Shown: positions 34,431 to 45,530 of the stretch, one piece after another
How the letters are laid out: each line of letters begins with the position of its first letter
Numbering within the stretch: position 1 is the stretch's first letter
Translations under genes and position numbers: made by a program
Notes under the pieces: generated by a model
What the model saw: only the letters and a program-made list of their open reading frames with translations
Told to the model about the DNA's origin: nothing
Database searches by the model: none
Source of the DNA: Plasmodium coatneyi
Taxonomy: Eukaryota; Apicomplexa; Aconoidasida; Haemosporida; Plasmodiidae
DNA length: 64,000 bases
NCBI RefSeq assembly: GCF_001680005.1
Contig: NC_033569.1
Span: forward strand, 1,736,001 to 1,800,000
Direction: 5' to 3'

Positions 34431-36304
34431 TCTTTCGACAAATATTCGGGGGTCCTTTCGTTGCTGTATATCTCACGTGTTTAGGCATGTATTCACACGC
34501 GCGTAGGTCCTTCAGAGTGAGAGAACAGTGCGTCGATGGGGCGGACCTCTCCCCGCAGTGTGAACAGTTACAGAACTGGGCAAGGCCCGAAGCCGCAAAA
34601 CGGCGTAAGCACTGAACTAGGTGAGCAATCCGAACTTGGAGATGGCTCAAAAACGCGCATCGGAAAAAGCTAAAAGATGCGCATTCGGGAAAACGCTAAG
34701 AACGTTATCACAATCAAGATATGCAAAAAAAAAAGAAAACACAAAATATGCATATATTGTATACATATACACGTAATGCATAGGCCACTGGCTTCCTTTT
34801 CCTTTCCTTATTGAATGCCTACGAAGATAAACTTCATGAGCAGAAAAAAGGAAAAAAAAAAAAAAAAAAACTTCACGCAAAACTAAACACGTAAAAAGTA
34901 CACATATATTTTTATCCCATTTTTATAACTCGTTCTGAAATTCTGCGCACGAAAAGGTGGAGGAAAAAATGGCGCCGTGCAACTTAGAAAAAGGGGAGGG
35001 CTTTTTTCAGTGTTATCCACTACGAAAACTATTTCCTTTGGCGATATCAAATAAAAAATTCACGCGTCATTTTATGTTCCCCTCTTGGGTTTTTTTCCTT
35101 TGGCTCATGGGCGTATTAAATGGAAAAACGATCTTACCTCCTTTTTTAGTACCCCCTTGCAATGGTGTTTAATTCCGTACATTCTATTCATGACTCATCC
35201 TTCGTTATTAATTTTTATTTATTTTATTTGTTCTTTTTTTTTTTCTTTGGCATACAATATAAAATGGGAAGAATAAAAAAAAAACGAAACAAAAATGTAC
35301 ACCCTTAAACCAATTTTAGGGGAATACAAAATAAGGAGCAAGTTTTTTACTCTTTTCCGTAAAAAGAATGAAAGCTTTTAAAGCCCTTTTAAAATGCACC
35401 ACGTTCAAATTGTTCAAATGGTGTACGCACGGGGTGTTACGTGAAAACATATGCATATACACATATACGTTATGCGTGAATATGTATTAAGCCTGACCAA
35501 ATGATGTCCTTGCTCGCCTGCTCTTTGCCTTTCCTTGAGAGCAGTACAATTATTTCCTGTTGGGTGTGCCAATTCTGGCATTATTCGACGGAACAGAAGA
35601 AATTTTAAAAAAAGGTTAAGGGGGGCATACCTAAATAGGCGCATGGCATGTGTGCATACTTCTCCTAAGAGCATATATTACCTTTTTCGTCATTGTACAT
35701 ACATGCTTTTTTAAAAAGAATGGTAACGCGTGGCGGAAAAATGAAACGAATTTATAAGAGCGCAAAAGTGACCAAAGAAATGGGGAAAAAATCATTTTAA
35801 TGCTTCAAAGTATACCCCTAAAAATAATTAACAACGCAAGTACAAATTTGCGCTTTAAATGAGAACTCCTGAAAGTGCCCAATAAGAACAGTACTTTATA
35901 GACACCCTTTAAAAAAGGAACCCCTTGAAAATGCACAAAAAGGAAAAATCATAACACCACGTAAAAAAATGTTATCCACTTTCACCCCACAGCTTTATTG
36001 CGAATAGGTTTTCCATTTTGTCTCCCTCCGGTATGTATGCCTGAGTATGTACAAATGCTCGTGTGTGTACATTAATCCTGTACGTCTTATCAGCCGAATT
36101 ACACAACCCTAAGCGCATGCAAAAGAAAAAAACCTCCCTTAACGAGAAACCTTTCTAACTTGTCCAAAATGTAATGGAGTCATAACATTTTTAGAAAGAG
36201 CCCAGAACTACTAGGTGACTAAACAGAATAGTCACAACCGTAGTGATAGCCACGTTGGGGCAACAAAACTTTAACAATTTTAAAGAAGTTCTTCATTTTA
36301 TTTG

Positions 36305-36335
<31 letters not shown>

Positions 36336-37280
36336 TAAGAATTCAAAATAAGCAACACAGGCGCATCCGAAAGGTACGCACAAGCAAAATGACACAAACG
36401 AAGAGGAAAAGTGGGCCACAGGTAAACACAGGTACACACAGATAGAAACAGGTAAACATATAAATATGCACATTACGAATTGCGGTTTCCTCTTTTCCTA
36501 TTAAAAATGCAACTTATACAACAAATTAAAAGATGAATGGAGTTAATTTTAAAATGAAAAAATTAATTTGCCGTGCATCCTAATCCTTTTAAAACACACG
36601 GCTCTAATTATGCGTTGGCTTTCCCCCTTAATTCGAACGCATGCACGAAGACATAAACAATGGGGAGCCATGAAGTTGGGGAGCCAAGTTGCACAACAGA
36701 AACACGGTTGTACGCGTCAATGTGCAGCTTTATACAACACTACGTGGCAGGTAAATTTATGCATAAAAAGAAATACCTCCCCTGCCCAAATTAATCAAAC
36801 AAACATACAATTCATCGTACCCCGTTTTTTATACGCTCCCCTTAATTATTTTAAAAAAAAGGGAAAACAGACAAACATTTCCAGCGCAGTGTAAGATGCT
36901 AATTCTTTGAAACACATTAATTGTGGCTCCATAAAATGTAGCTTCATCCAACGCTGTACAAATATACCGCCATAAAAATAAATGGAAAATTTTGCACTTT
37001 ACAGAAAAGATTTCCGCTTCCTTGGACACTCGTACGCCAACATTTTAATATATGTACACGTTTGTATATCCTGAAACCTTTAAGTATGCCTTCTCCATTG
37101 AGTTAAAAAAAAAAAAAAAAAAAGGGAGAAATCGGTGAAGATGACAATAGGGAGAATTAAACAGTGTCACGTTTGTCCTACAGTCTTGTCTTTTGTTTTA
37201 AAAAAAAATTCATAATAACAGCGCGATAGCATATTTGTAATATTTTCATTTCGCCTAGTTGTATAATGTTGCTTCCCTTT
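34431..37280. other. Intergenic region between clathrin heavy chain and formin 2
   Basis: About 2.85 kb: the clathrin heavy chain 5' flank (both genes are on the minus strand) and the formin 2 3' flank. An A-run of 27 lies at 36305-36331, with others near 34852-34870 and 37105-37122. No supported gene. Confidence 0.5.
36305..36331. repeat. Poly(A) tract, 27 bases
   Basis: An uninterrupted A-run in the intergenic region upstream of the clathrin heavy chain gene. Confidence 0.9.
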
Positions 37281-40200
37281 TTATTCCACTATTTTGTCTT
37301 CGATCACGAGTCCACCTCTCTCATCGTTTATTTTGTCCTCAATTTTGGTACTCGCGTTGGGTTTGGTCTCGATTTTTGGACCCTCTGCCAGGTTCACTTC
37401 AGCGTTTATATCTCCATTCGGTTTCTCATCACAGTTTAGTCCCTCTATTAACCTTCTCTCCTTGTTTACAGTTCCGAGGGGATTATCCACCCCTAACTTT
37501 GTCTCATCATTCGCATTTCCAATGGGTTTTTTTTGCCCTAACATCGTCTCATCCTTTTCCCTTCCAGTGGGTTTTTCTTGCCCTAACATCGTCTCATCCT
37601 TTTCCTGTCCAGTGGGTTTTTCTTGCCCTAACATCGTCTCATCATTCGCATTTCCAATGGGTTTTTTTTTGCCCTAACATCGTCTCATCATTTACACTTC
37701 CAATGGGTTTTTTTTGCCCTAACATCGTCTCATCATTTACACTTCCAATGGGTTTTTTTTGCCCTAACATCGTCTCATCATTCACATTTCCAGTGGAGTT
37801 TTCCCCCCTTTTTAACTCCCCCCCCAAGGCGCATCCATGCGGCACATTTTCCCCCTTGGCATTGACGCCATTCCCGTTTCCATTTAAACTTTGTGCGTTT
37901 TCTGCCCCCGCGTTGTTTTCCCGCAATCCGGTATTCGGGATAGGCGTATCTTTCTGGTTGCTCAAAAGAATCGTGGGTTTACATTCCAATTTATCCCCAT
38001 CCGAGTTCGCCCTTTTGATGAAAGCCCTATTTTGTATGTCCTGCATTAATTTATTTCTCAGCTGAAACATGGAGCTCTTGGCGTTATCATTTTTTCTGAC
38101 TATGCCAATGCAGCTGTTGAGTCTGTTAATTCTTATCTTTCCAATTTCTTTTCCACTCTCTTTTGTTGCACCTTGTTCTTTCGTTACTGCTTCTTTGCTT
38201 AAGGGGGTATAATTTTTAGAGCTGGGTAGATTTTTATTTTTTTTTTTCCCAAAAAATGTGTAATAGTCATCTAGTAGATTTTCATCATTTAGCATTATGG
38301 AAAACTTCTTCGGATTGGCCAAGATGTCTTTGTAACATTTGGTAAAATTATCCACGATGGAAGATAGTATAATAAATATGCCTTCCAGGTTGGCCCCTTT
38401 TGACATATCTTCACCCAGGTAGGTACCCAATTGCTGCACAGATTTTTTCGTTTCTTCGTATCTCTTTTGCGCATTGGCATACTTCATTTCGCTGTCTTGT
38501 AAAATATTTTTCATTTTTTCTTTAAAAACATCTTCATAGGGACATTTCAACTGTTCTCTTATATAATTTATTTCTTTATCAAGTGATGATAGCAGAATAT
38601 CTACCGTTTCGGATGACATTTTTGACGCAACTGAAACGGAGTTTAGATCAGTTTGTAGGAGGTTCATATTTAAATTTGGTAAATATGTACAAAGACTAAC
38701 AGTGATATAGTGCAACGAGGTGATGGTATTATCTATGGACGATTTAAATTCGGTTAGTTTAAGCACTGATGATAGGGTAAATCCTAAAGCGACTAAATCT
38801 TCATTTTCATTAACACCATAGTTGACATAATTGCCCCATTTGAGAACAGCATTCAGCAAAGACCTCAACCGTATGCTTGATCTTACTTCATTTACAGCTT
38901 TGTCATAGATATCCAAATCCTTGCTTATTTCATTTATCATTTTTTCATATTTTAGGGAAAATAAACAAATTTCTATTTTACATTGACATTTGTCCATATA
39001 AATAAATGGAATTAACTTTCTTTCAACATCTCTGAAATTTTCTTCCTTCACATTTTCATGTTCCAGTTTTTGTAAAATGCTATCACTTTCTTCCTTCGTT
39101 GGTAAAATGTGCAATACTTTTTGCAAAAACTCTGTATTCATATTTTCCAGGTCGAATACACTTATCTTTTGTACAATTTCTTGGGTACTCATTGGAAATC
39201 GTAACAAGATTCCGATGTTCTGAGCTCTTGTTCTATCCAAAACGGTTATTAATTTTTCTTCACTACTTTTTTTCTTCTCTTCTGTGACTTTTTTTACAAT
39301 TTTCTTTTCTCCTTTTACTCGAGCGAATAATTTGTGAACAGCTTTTGTGTCTATCAGATTATACTTTGCTTCTTGACTTTTTATTTCATTAAAGACCGTT
39401 CCTTCTATTTTGTGCGTTGGTAATAATTGCCAGTGTAGTTTAATTCCTAGGGGCCTTTTTTCTTGGACTTTTGCGAACTTCTTCGGTGCAAAACTCATTG
39501 GGCATTTTTTCATTCCCATTTTGGCTTTTTCTCCCATTTTGACTTTACTTAACAGAGATGGGGGTAGGGGAGGAGGAGGGCCTGGCATTTTCTTCCCCAT
39601 TTTTTTCGGCATACCTGGCTTTACGCTACTTTCTTTTTTTGTATCCCCTCCTGGTTCCTTCCCCTCCGTCGTCGCTTTGGGAGGGGCTCTTTTCAGTAGC
39701 GCGGGTGGCAGCGGTGGTGGCGGTCTTTTTTCCTTCGCTTTCTTGAGGACTGCCTCCACGGCCTTTGGCTTCGTTTGACCCTCGCTCGCCGGTTGTTTGG
39801 GTAGCTGCTTGGGGAGTTCCTTGGCTGCTGGCTGGGGGGGCTTCACTACCACGGCTAGGTCCATTTTTTCCCCCATTTTGACCTCCACTTTTTCCCCCAC
39901 GGATACCTCCCCTTTCGGAATAAAAACGGGCGGAGGCACTACAACGGACGTGGAATACCTAGACATGGTGGACCTATCACTTTCGACACTCAACATGGAC
40001 TCAACGCTGCTCCTTTTCATAACCATTTGGTCATACATTTTCTCTGAATCGTTTATTAGGCGATCCTTATTAGCTGCCTTGTCCAGGGTGGCGCTTTCAT
40101 TTTTGTTAGATTCCTCCTTCATAGGTAAGCCACTCATGGCACGTGTAAGATGTCCTGAATCATCCACAGGTTCAATCAGAAGAAGAGGCATGCTCTCATA

Positions 40201-43200
40201 AGTACCTACCTCGTTCTTGTCCTTTACTTTTAATTTTACCAATTCTCCACTGGGCAATTTTGCGTAAAAAAAATTACTTTCTTCTATTTTTTTTAATACA
40301 TCACTTTTTGTGCTAGTCTCTTCTATCGCTTTTGATGGCTTCTCCTTTTCCACCATGCTTTTCAGAAAGCTTTCATTGTCCTCTATAGTTTTCTCAATAT
40401 TTTCCTGGACCTTTTCCTTTTCCTTCTCCTTTTTTCTGAAATCTGTTTGCTCTTCCGATTTTGCAAAATTTGTTTCTTCCCTCATTTGGTAATATGCCTT
40501 GTTGATTTCCATCTTGGCAATTTTTATTCCGTCTATGTTTGTGATCACTTCGGAGCGGTCTTCCATTTGCACCTTGTGTGTTGCGGGTTCCTTCGGTTTG
40601 GTTTTACCGGGGGCTTCATTTGGTTCGCTGCGTGTAACTTCATTTTGTGTACCAATTTTCGCTTCACTTGTTTCTTCCCTTTCTGCCCCACTTGTAGAGC
40701 TCACAGTCTCGCTTTCCCTGTAGGGATGCAGCTCCTTCAGGTGCATAAACTTCCCAAGTTCCCTCGTCCATTCGAACGTCTCCTCCAAGCGATGGAGCGA
40801 GCTCACCTTCCTACACGGTTCTTTCGAAAGTACCACATCAACTTCGTCATCTGCCTCTACCTGTTCATGCTCCTTAAGCAGATTTGCACTGCTGTCCAAT
40901 TTTTCGTACACATCCTCATTCGTACAACTGACATTTGTACTGTCTGCATGATTTACATGACCTGCTAATTCAGTGCGCGTTTTTATGTCTACCTCATGAG
41001 TGACGATTTTTTTAAACTCCTCCCTAAATTCTGGGAGCTCGTTCAAAGTTGAAGAATATCTAATGGAACTTTTTTTTTTTAAAATGTGAATTCCCCATAT
41101 GGAGACGATAAAATTGAGAGACTTGCTCAAATCATTGTTGCACAATTTTAGGGAAAAATAAATTTTCAAATTGGACAAATGAGTTATTTTTTTTAAATAT
41201 TGTACCAAAGGAATGTTTACCTTCAAAACATGATTTTGCACAAAATGGTACATACTCTCTGTGGGGTTGGTAATTACTTCATATTGTCTCTGTAAATAAT
41301 CCTTCAACGAAATTAAATTTGAAAAGGATCTTTTGGAGGACAATAAAGAACATACGTTTTGTTTGTTTATTAAAGAATATTTGTCTTCTCTATTTTTAAA
41401 ACCGAAGAGGGATGTTAACAGTTGCGTTATGTTCGTAGCGTTGTACTTTATTTTTGGCTCCTTTTCGCTGAAAATTGAGTAACCACTATAATTTATCTTC
41501 GAATGGAAATCCATTTGTTTGCTATTGCTAAGGATTGGCTTGTTCCTTGGTTCCCTCTGCTGTGGTGTCCGTTTTGTTTCTCTCCTGTGATGGGTGGGAT
41601 CGTTTAGCTCGTCCTCCTTATCATTGTGCTGTTCGCACGGCTGTTCTATGCACTCTTCATCGTCTTCCTCCTCATCGTCACTTTCTTCTTCCCCCCTCCT
41701 GCACTTCATCACATTGTGACCGTTTCTCCCCTTCCACCATTTGGCTTCTCCCTCCTCATCCTGTTCATCTGAATTTTCTCCTCTTCCTCCCTTACCCCTA
41801 GCGCTTGTCTCTCCCCCATTGTGACTTCCCACACCGGAGGCCGAAATGCCAGTTTCGCTCCCTCGAAGACCATACAAAGCAACTTCCGAATCGTTCGACT
41901 CGAAGGATTTATTTTTTTCGAAATTTCTCAAAGATCTCAAATCTTCCATTTTGTTATGATTCTTTAAATTCCTTTTGTATTCTTTCATGCAGTCCTTTTT
42001 ATTAGCGGAGTCTAAAATGATGGACAACTTCATCCCATCCGGAATGTAACTTTGGTAGTTGCTGTTTATGTCCATGTCTTCTTTCCTTATGTGCAAAACT
42101 TCGGAAGAGGCCTTCTTTAAAAAACCAGTATGGAAAGAATAAGAACTTGAAAATCCTTTATGAAATTTTTCTATATTTTTATGTCCAATTAGTATGAGGA
42201 TATCTCCACATATGATGTGTTCCTTGGTATTCCCTTCTGCGTCATGTGTGAAATCGATGGTCACATATTTTTTTTTGTTCTTCTCATACGACGACACGAC
42301 GTTGTAACTTAGGTTGTTACATTTTAAAAAGTATTCATATCCTGATTTTGCAGAAGATACTCCTTTATTTCGATCTTCCCCTTTTTTCTGTTTTTTATTT
42401 CTATTTCTCCTTAAAAAATCGTAAATTTTTTTCTCCTTCCATTTGGAATCTTTCTTATGTTCCGTTTCCCCTCCTTTGGGAGCATCGGAAGTAGGTTTCT
42501 TCATCATGGGCGATAGCGATTCATCCGATTCGATCGAATTCTTAATCTTCCTTTGCGGATGATATGTGCACGATTTCGTCTTCACTTTCCCGTTGGTAGT
42601 TTTCTTCCCTTTGGACCTTCCCCTTTGAATATTGCCACTGCCTGGAATGTCCTCATTTCTGTATCTGTCCATATAATCTACCGATGTTGGTTCGGGCGAA
42701 ATTGAACTGAGTGATCTGGGAGAATAGTACTTCCCCCCATGTTGTCTTATTTTGTGTGTGATCGGGCTCTTTCCACTACGGAGGTCGAACGGACGCCTCT
42801 CCGCACGTCCCACCTCATACTGTTTGTCCGGCACACTTCGTTCATAGGTTGGCTCACTAGACGAAATGACCGAGTCGGACAGATCAGATAGATTTGCCGT
42901 ATTAAATGACGCTCCTTCGTAGCTGTCACTGCAGCAATTTGAACCGTTCCTTAATTTGTAATAAGAAGATGTCCTCCTCAGTTTATTTCTCTCACACGCA
43001 GTTGGTTTATTCTTACTATTTATAAAAATGCTGTTCGCGTTGAGATCACCCTTTGGTACGCTTAACCTGCTAGGGGCTTCACTTTCTCCGTGTGGAATTT
43101 TATCCCTGCTTGATTTTCTACCCACGGGTTTATAAACTCCACAGATTTTGCCATTCCGATTTTTTACGCTACCTGCCGGATGGATCATCTCGTTGGAGTA

Positions 43201-45117
43201 ATCACTACTACCCCTTCTATTTAAGGTACCACTCGAATCGCGTTCATTTGGGGTTCCCCGTTTTAACTTCCCCTTCAGGGAGGAGTCCCTGTAAAAAGTT
43301 TCATCGTCAAGGAGACCTTCTCCCTTTGATTCCTCATTCGACTGATCAACCTCGTTGTGTTCGTTATGGTTGTTGCATTGGTCATGACGTCGGTTTTTAC
43401 TTCCCTCACTACTTGATTCGCTGATTACGCTCTGATCGTCCATTGTGCCCTCACCCGTGGACCCCTCCTCCGCAGCTGTATCCCCGCCACAATCGGACAA
43501 AACGTCCAGGTGAAATTCCTGATTATCTTTGTAAATAATCTCATACACCTCGACCGAAACGGAACACATGACGTAGTCGCTAAAAATAATGCTCTTCAAC
43601 TTAAAGGGCACATTTTCGACTTTTTTATTTTTATTTTTCATTAATTCATAAATGTAAAAAAAATATCTTTTGTGAGAAGACTTCCAATAGTCAAATGGGA
43701 TCCAAAAATGGTGGTCCTTCACTTTATTGTTACTTTTGTATTTTTCTCTGTTTGTTAGATCAAATCCCCAGGAGTTGGAAAATTTGGTCTTCTTCTTCCT
43801 GTTCTGTGAAATTTCAACCTCATTATCGTATTCTTCACTTTTCCCGTTCAAATTTAATGTATGGTATTGCATTTTGTTATAATCACCGATGGGGTTATGC
43901 GATTTATATTCATCCGTGGCAAAAGTCATATCGCCTCCGTTAAAATGGTTGTCATATGTGGGGTAATCTTCGCTCTCGCCGTTGCTAAAATTGTAGATAT
44001 GCACCGAATCGGAGGTTTCTCTTTTGTTCCTGTAGGAATCTTTATCAAGATGCTTATCCTTATAACTGTTGCTGCGAGGGGAGGTGTCCTCCTCGTTGTC
44101 ATACCTGTGCCCATTTCTGTTCACATATTTGTCTCCTTGCAGATTTTCCTTTCTCCTATGCGGTAAGATGCGATAATGCCTCCCCTTTTGCTTCTTTCCC
44201 CCCCCTAACGTGTTACACGTGTCGTCCGATTTCTCCTCGTTAGAAAAACTCTCACTCTCATATTTGTTTCCAAAATAGTTGGAAGAAATATTCGTGTGGA
44301 TGTTATCCTCCTCATCCTCCTTATCACTGTTACTTATTTTGGACGACTTGTACAGAATTTCTTGAATTTGCGCAAAGGTTAAAGTGTTATCTATGACTAG
44401 CATGACGCAAGAAAAAATTAACAAAATGAAGGAGCTAATTTTATGGTAATTAATAATCGCAAAGTTGTCTTTTTTGTTAAAGTTCAGCCAAAATAGAACT
44501 GAGCTGCAGATGCTCAAAATGTATTTCAAATTGGGGTATTCCCTTTCTCCAAAGCTATAATCCATAATTTGTGAATCGAAAAAATTCTCATATTCCTGTT
44601 CTAGGGTTAAGCTACTACCATGAATATCCCATATGACATACGATTGATAAAGCATGGCACTGGGAGATTTTCCAAAGGTACTTAAATCGTAGTAACATTC
44701 ATTTATTTTAATTAAATTTCTAAATTCGAAATTCTTGGGGTTCTTTTTAATGTCTACCTTCTTTAACAAGTAATCTATATTTGCAAAAACATTTTTGTTG
44801 TACAACTCTAACCCTTTGTAGTAATAATTAATAGGAGGCTCATTCAGATATTCACTGGAAATTCTCTCCAACACTTTTATGTAATTGGACAAATGGTATA
44901 CATTGTTGATTTGTAGTTCTACATTTTTTGGTAATCTCCACGGTTTTTTCATCACTAGCAATCTTTTGGATATTTGGAACAAGTACGTTTTTGTGTACTT
45001 GTGCCTGATCTCGTCTGGCACCAGCATGTAGTTCGTTAAAATTTGCCCCGTTGTTGGATTGTGCTTGCTGTCTCGAGGAGGGTCGCGGTTCCTGCCTTTG
45101 TTGTTCAGAGTGATCAT
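37281..45117 (-). CDS. FRM2: Formin 2 (PTEN-like, C2-like, FH1 and FH2), with a C-terminal frameshift
   Basis: Formins nucleate and elongate unbranched actin filaments. Read as given, the frame runs from 45117 to 37642 (2491 aa). An extra T in a homopolymer at 37662-37670 shifts it; removing that base would continue to 37281 (about 2611 aa). Residues 1 to about 260 resemble the PTEN-phosphatase half found in class II formins, with the P-loop position degenerate (INYHKISSF near residue 219), so no catalysis is expected. C2-like strands occur near 500-530 (DYVMCSVSVEVYEIIYKDNQ) and 965-1000 (IICGDILILIGHKN), split by a low-complexity insert. FH1 has two short proline runs near 1805 (PPPPLPPALL) and 1855 (PPPPLPPSLL). 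FH2 spans about 1890-2240 with LGIKLHWQLLP and LNAVLKWGNYVNYG. The C-terminus is a 15-residue repeat array. Apicomplexan FRM2 has been tied to cytoplasmic and apicoplast-associated actin. The Met at 45117 may not be the true start. Confidence 0.93.
37526..37795 (-). repeat. 45-bp tandem repeat encoding DETMLGQKKPIGNAN-like units
   Basis: About six units with 45-base spacing (the GCCCTAAC anchor falls at 37535, 37580, 37625, 37671, 37716 and 37761). One interval is 46 because its T-run has nine Ts instead of eight. Units vary between GQKKPIG and GQEKPTG. They form the C-terminal tail of formin 2. Confidence 0.95.
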
Positions 45118-45530
45118 CTTTTCGTGCCTACTGTCACGCCTACACTCACTTCTGTTTTCGCTTCCGTCCCAGCTTCCATTGCGGCTTCTGCTACCCCCCT
45201 CCTTCCATTTCCAAAATGGTCGAAGAAGATGTTGCCCCTTTCGTTCACATTATCATCAGATAGGTCCTTCTCGACGAAGTTTTTGAAGCATATCATGTTC
45301 TCATCGTTCTCTTCCAAATTTTCAATGTTCCATAGCGTTTCCTTTGCAACTCTTTTTTTCCTGCTAAAGGAGTCGATTCGCCTGGCCTCCATTTCGCCAA
45401 CAGGTTCGTGATAAATTGTATTCATTCCATATCCTCTCTCTTCCTCCTCCTTCTCCTTTCCATTTGTGTTGAACCTCTGATCTTTCTTTTCTGTTGTTCC
45501 TTTTGCGTTCCTTTCGAGGTGATTTCTCAT
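45114..45530 (-). CDS. Possible upstream coding exon of formin 2
   Basis: A minus-strand frame from ATG 45530 (MRNHLERNAKGTTEKKDQRF...) to a stop at 45114 overlaps the formin 2 Met by a few bases in another frame. The product is hydrophilic with mixed charge and many full codons (ETLWNIENLEENDENMICFK), more like Plasmodium coding sequence than intergenic DNA. A GTGAGT donor lies in phase 0 near 45148. The only phase-matching downstream acceptor I see is a weak AAG, so the join is not convincing. It may be an exon joined by a splice I have misplaced, a frameshifted 5' part, or a separate upstream reading frame. Confidence 0.4.
   Translation of the reverse strand: MRNHLERNAKGTTEKKDQRFNTNGKEKEEEERGYGMNTIYHEPVGEMEARRIDSFSRKKRVAKETLWNIENLEENDENMICFKNFVEKDLSDDNVNERGNIFFDHFGNGRRGVAEAAMEAGTEAKTEVSVGVTVGTKR

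Noticed and set aside
36568..36894. 108-codon frame between clathrin and formin genes
   Set aside because: Composition resembles translated intergenic DNA; it ends through an A-run and has no recognisable motif.
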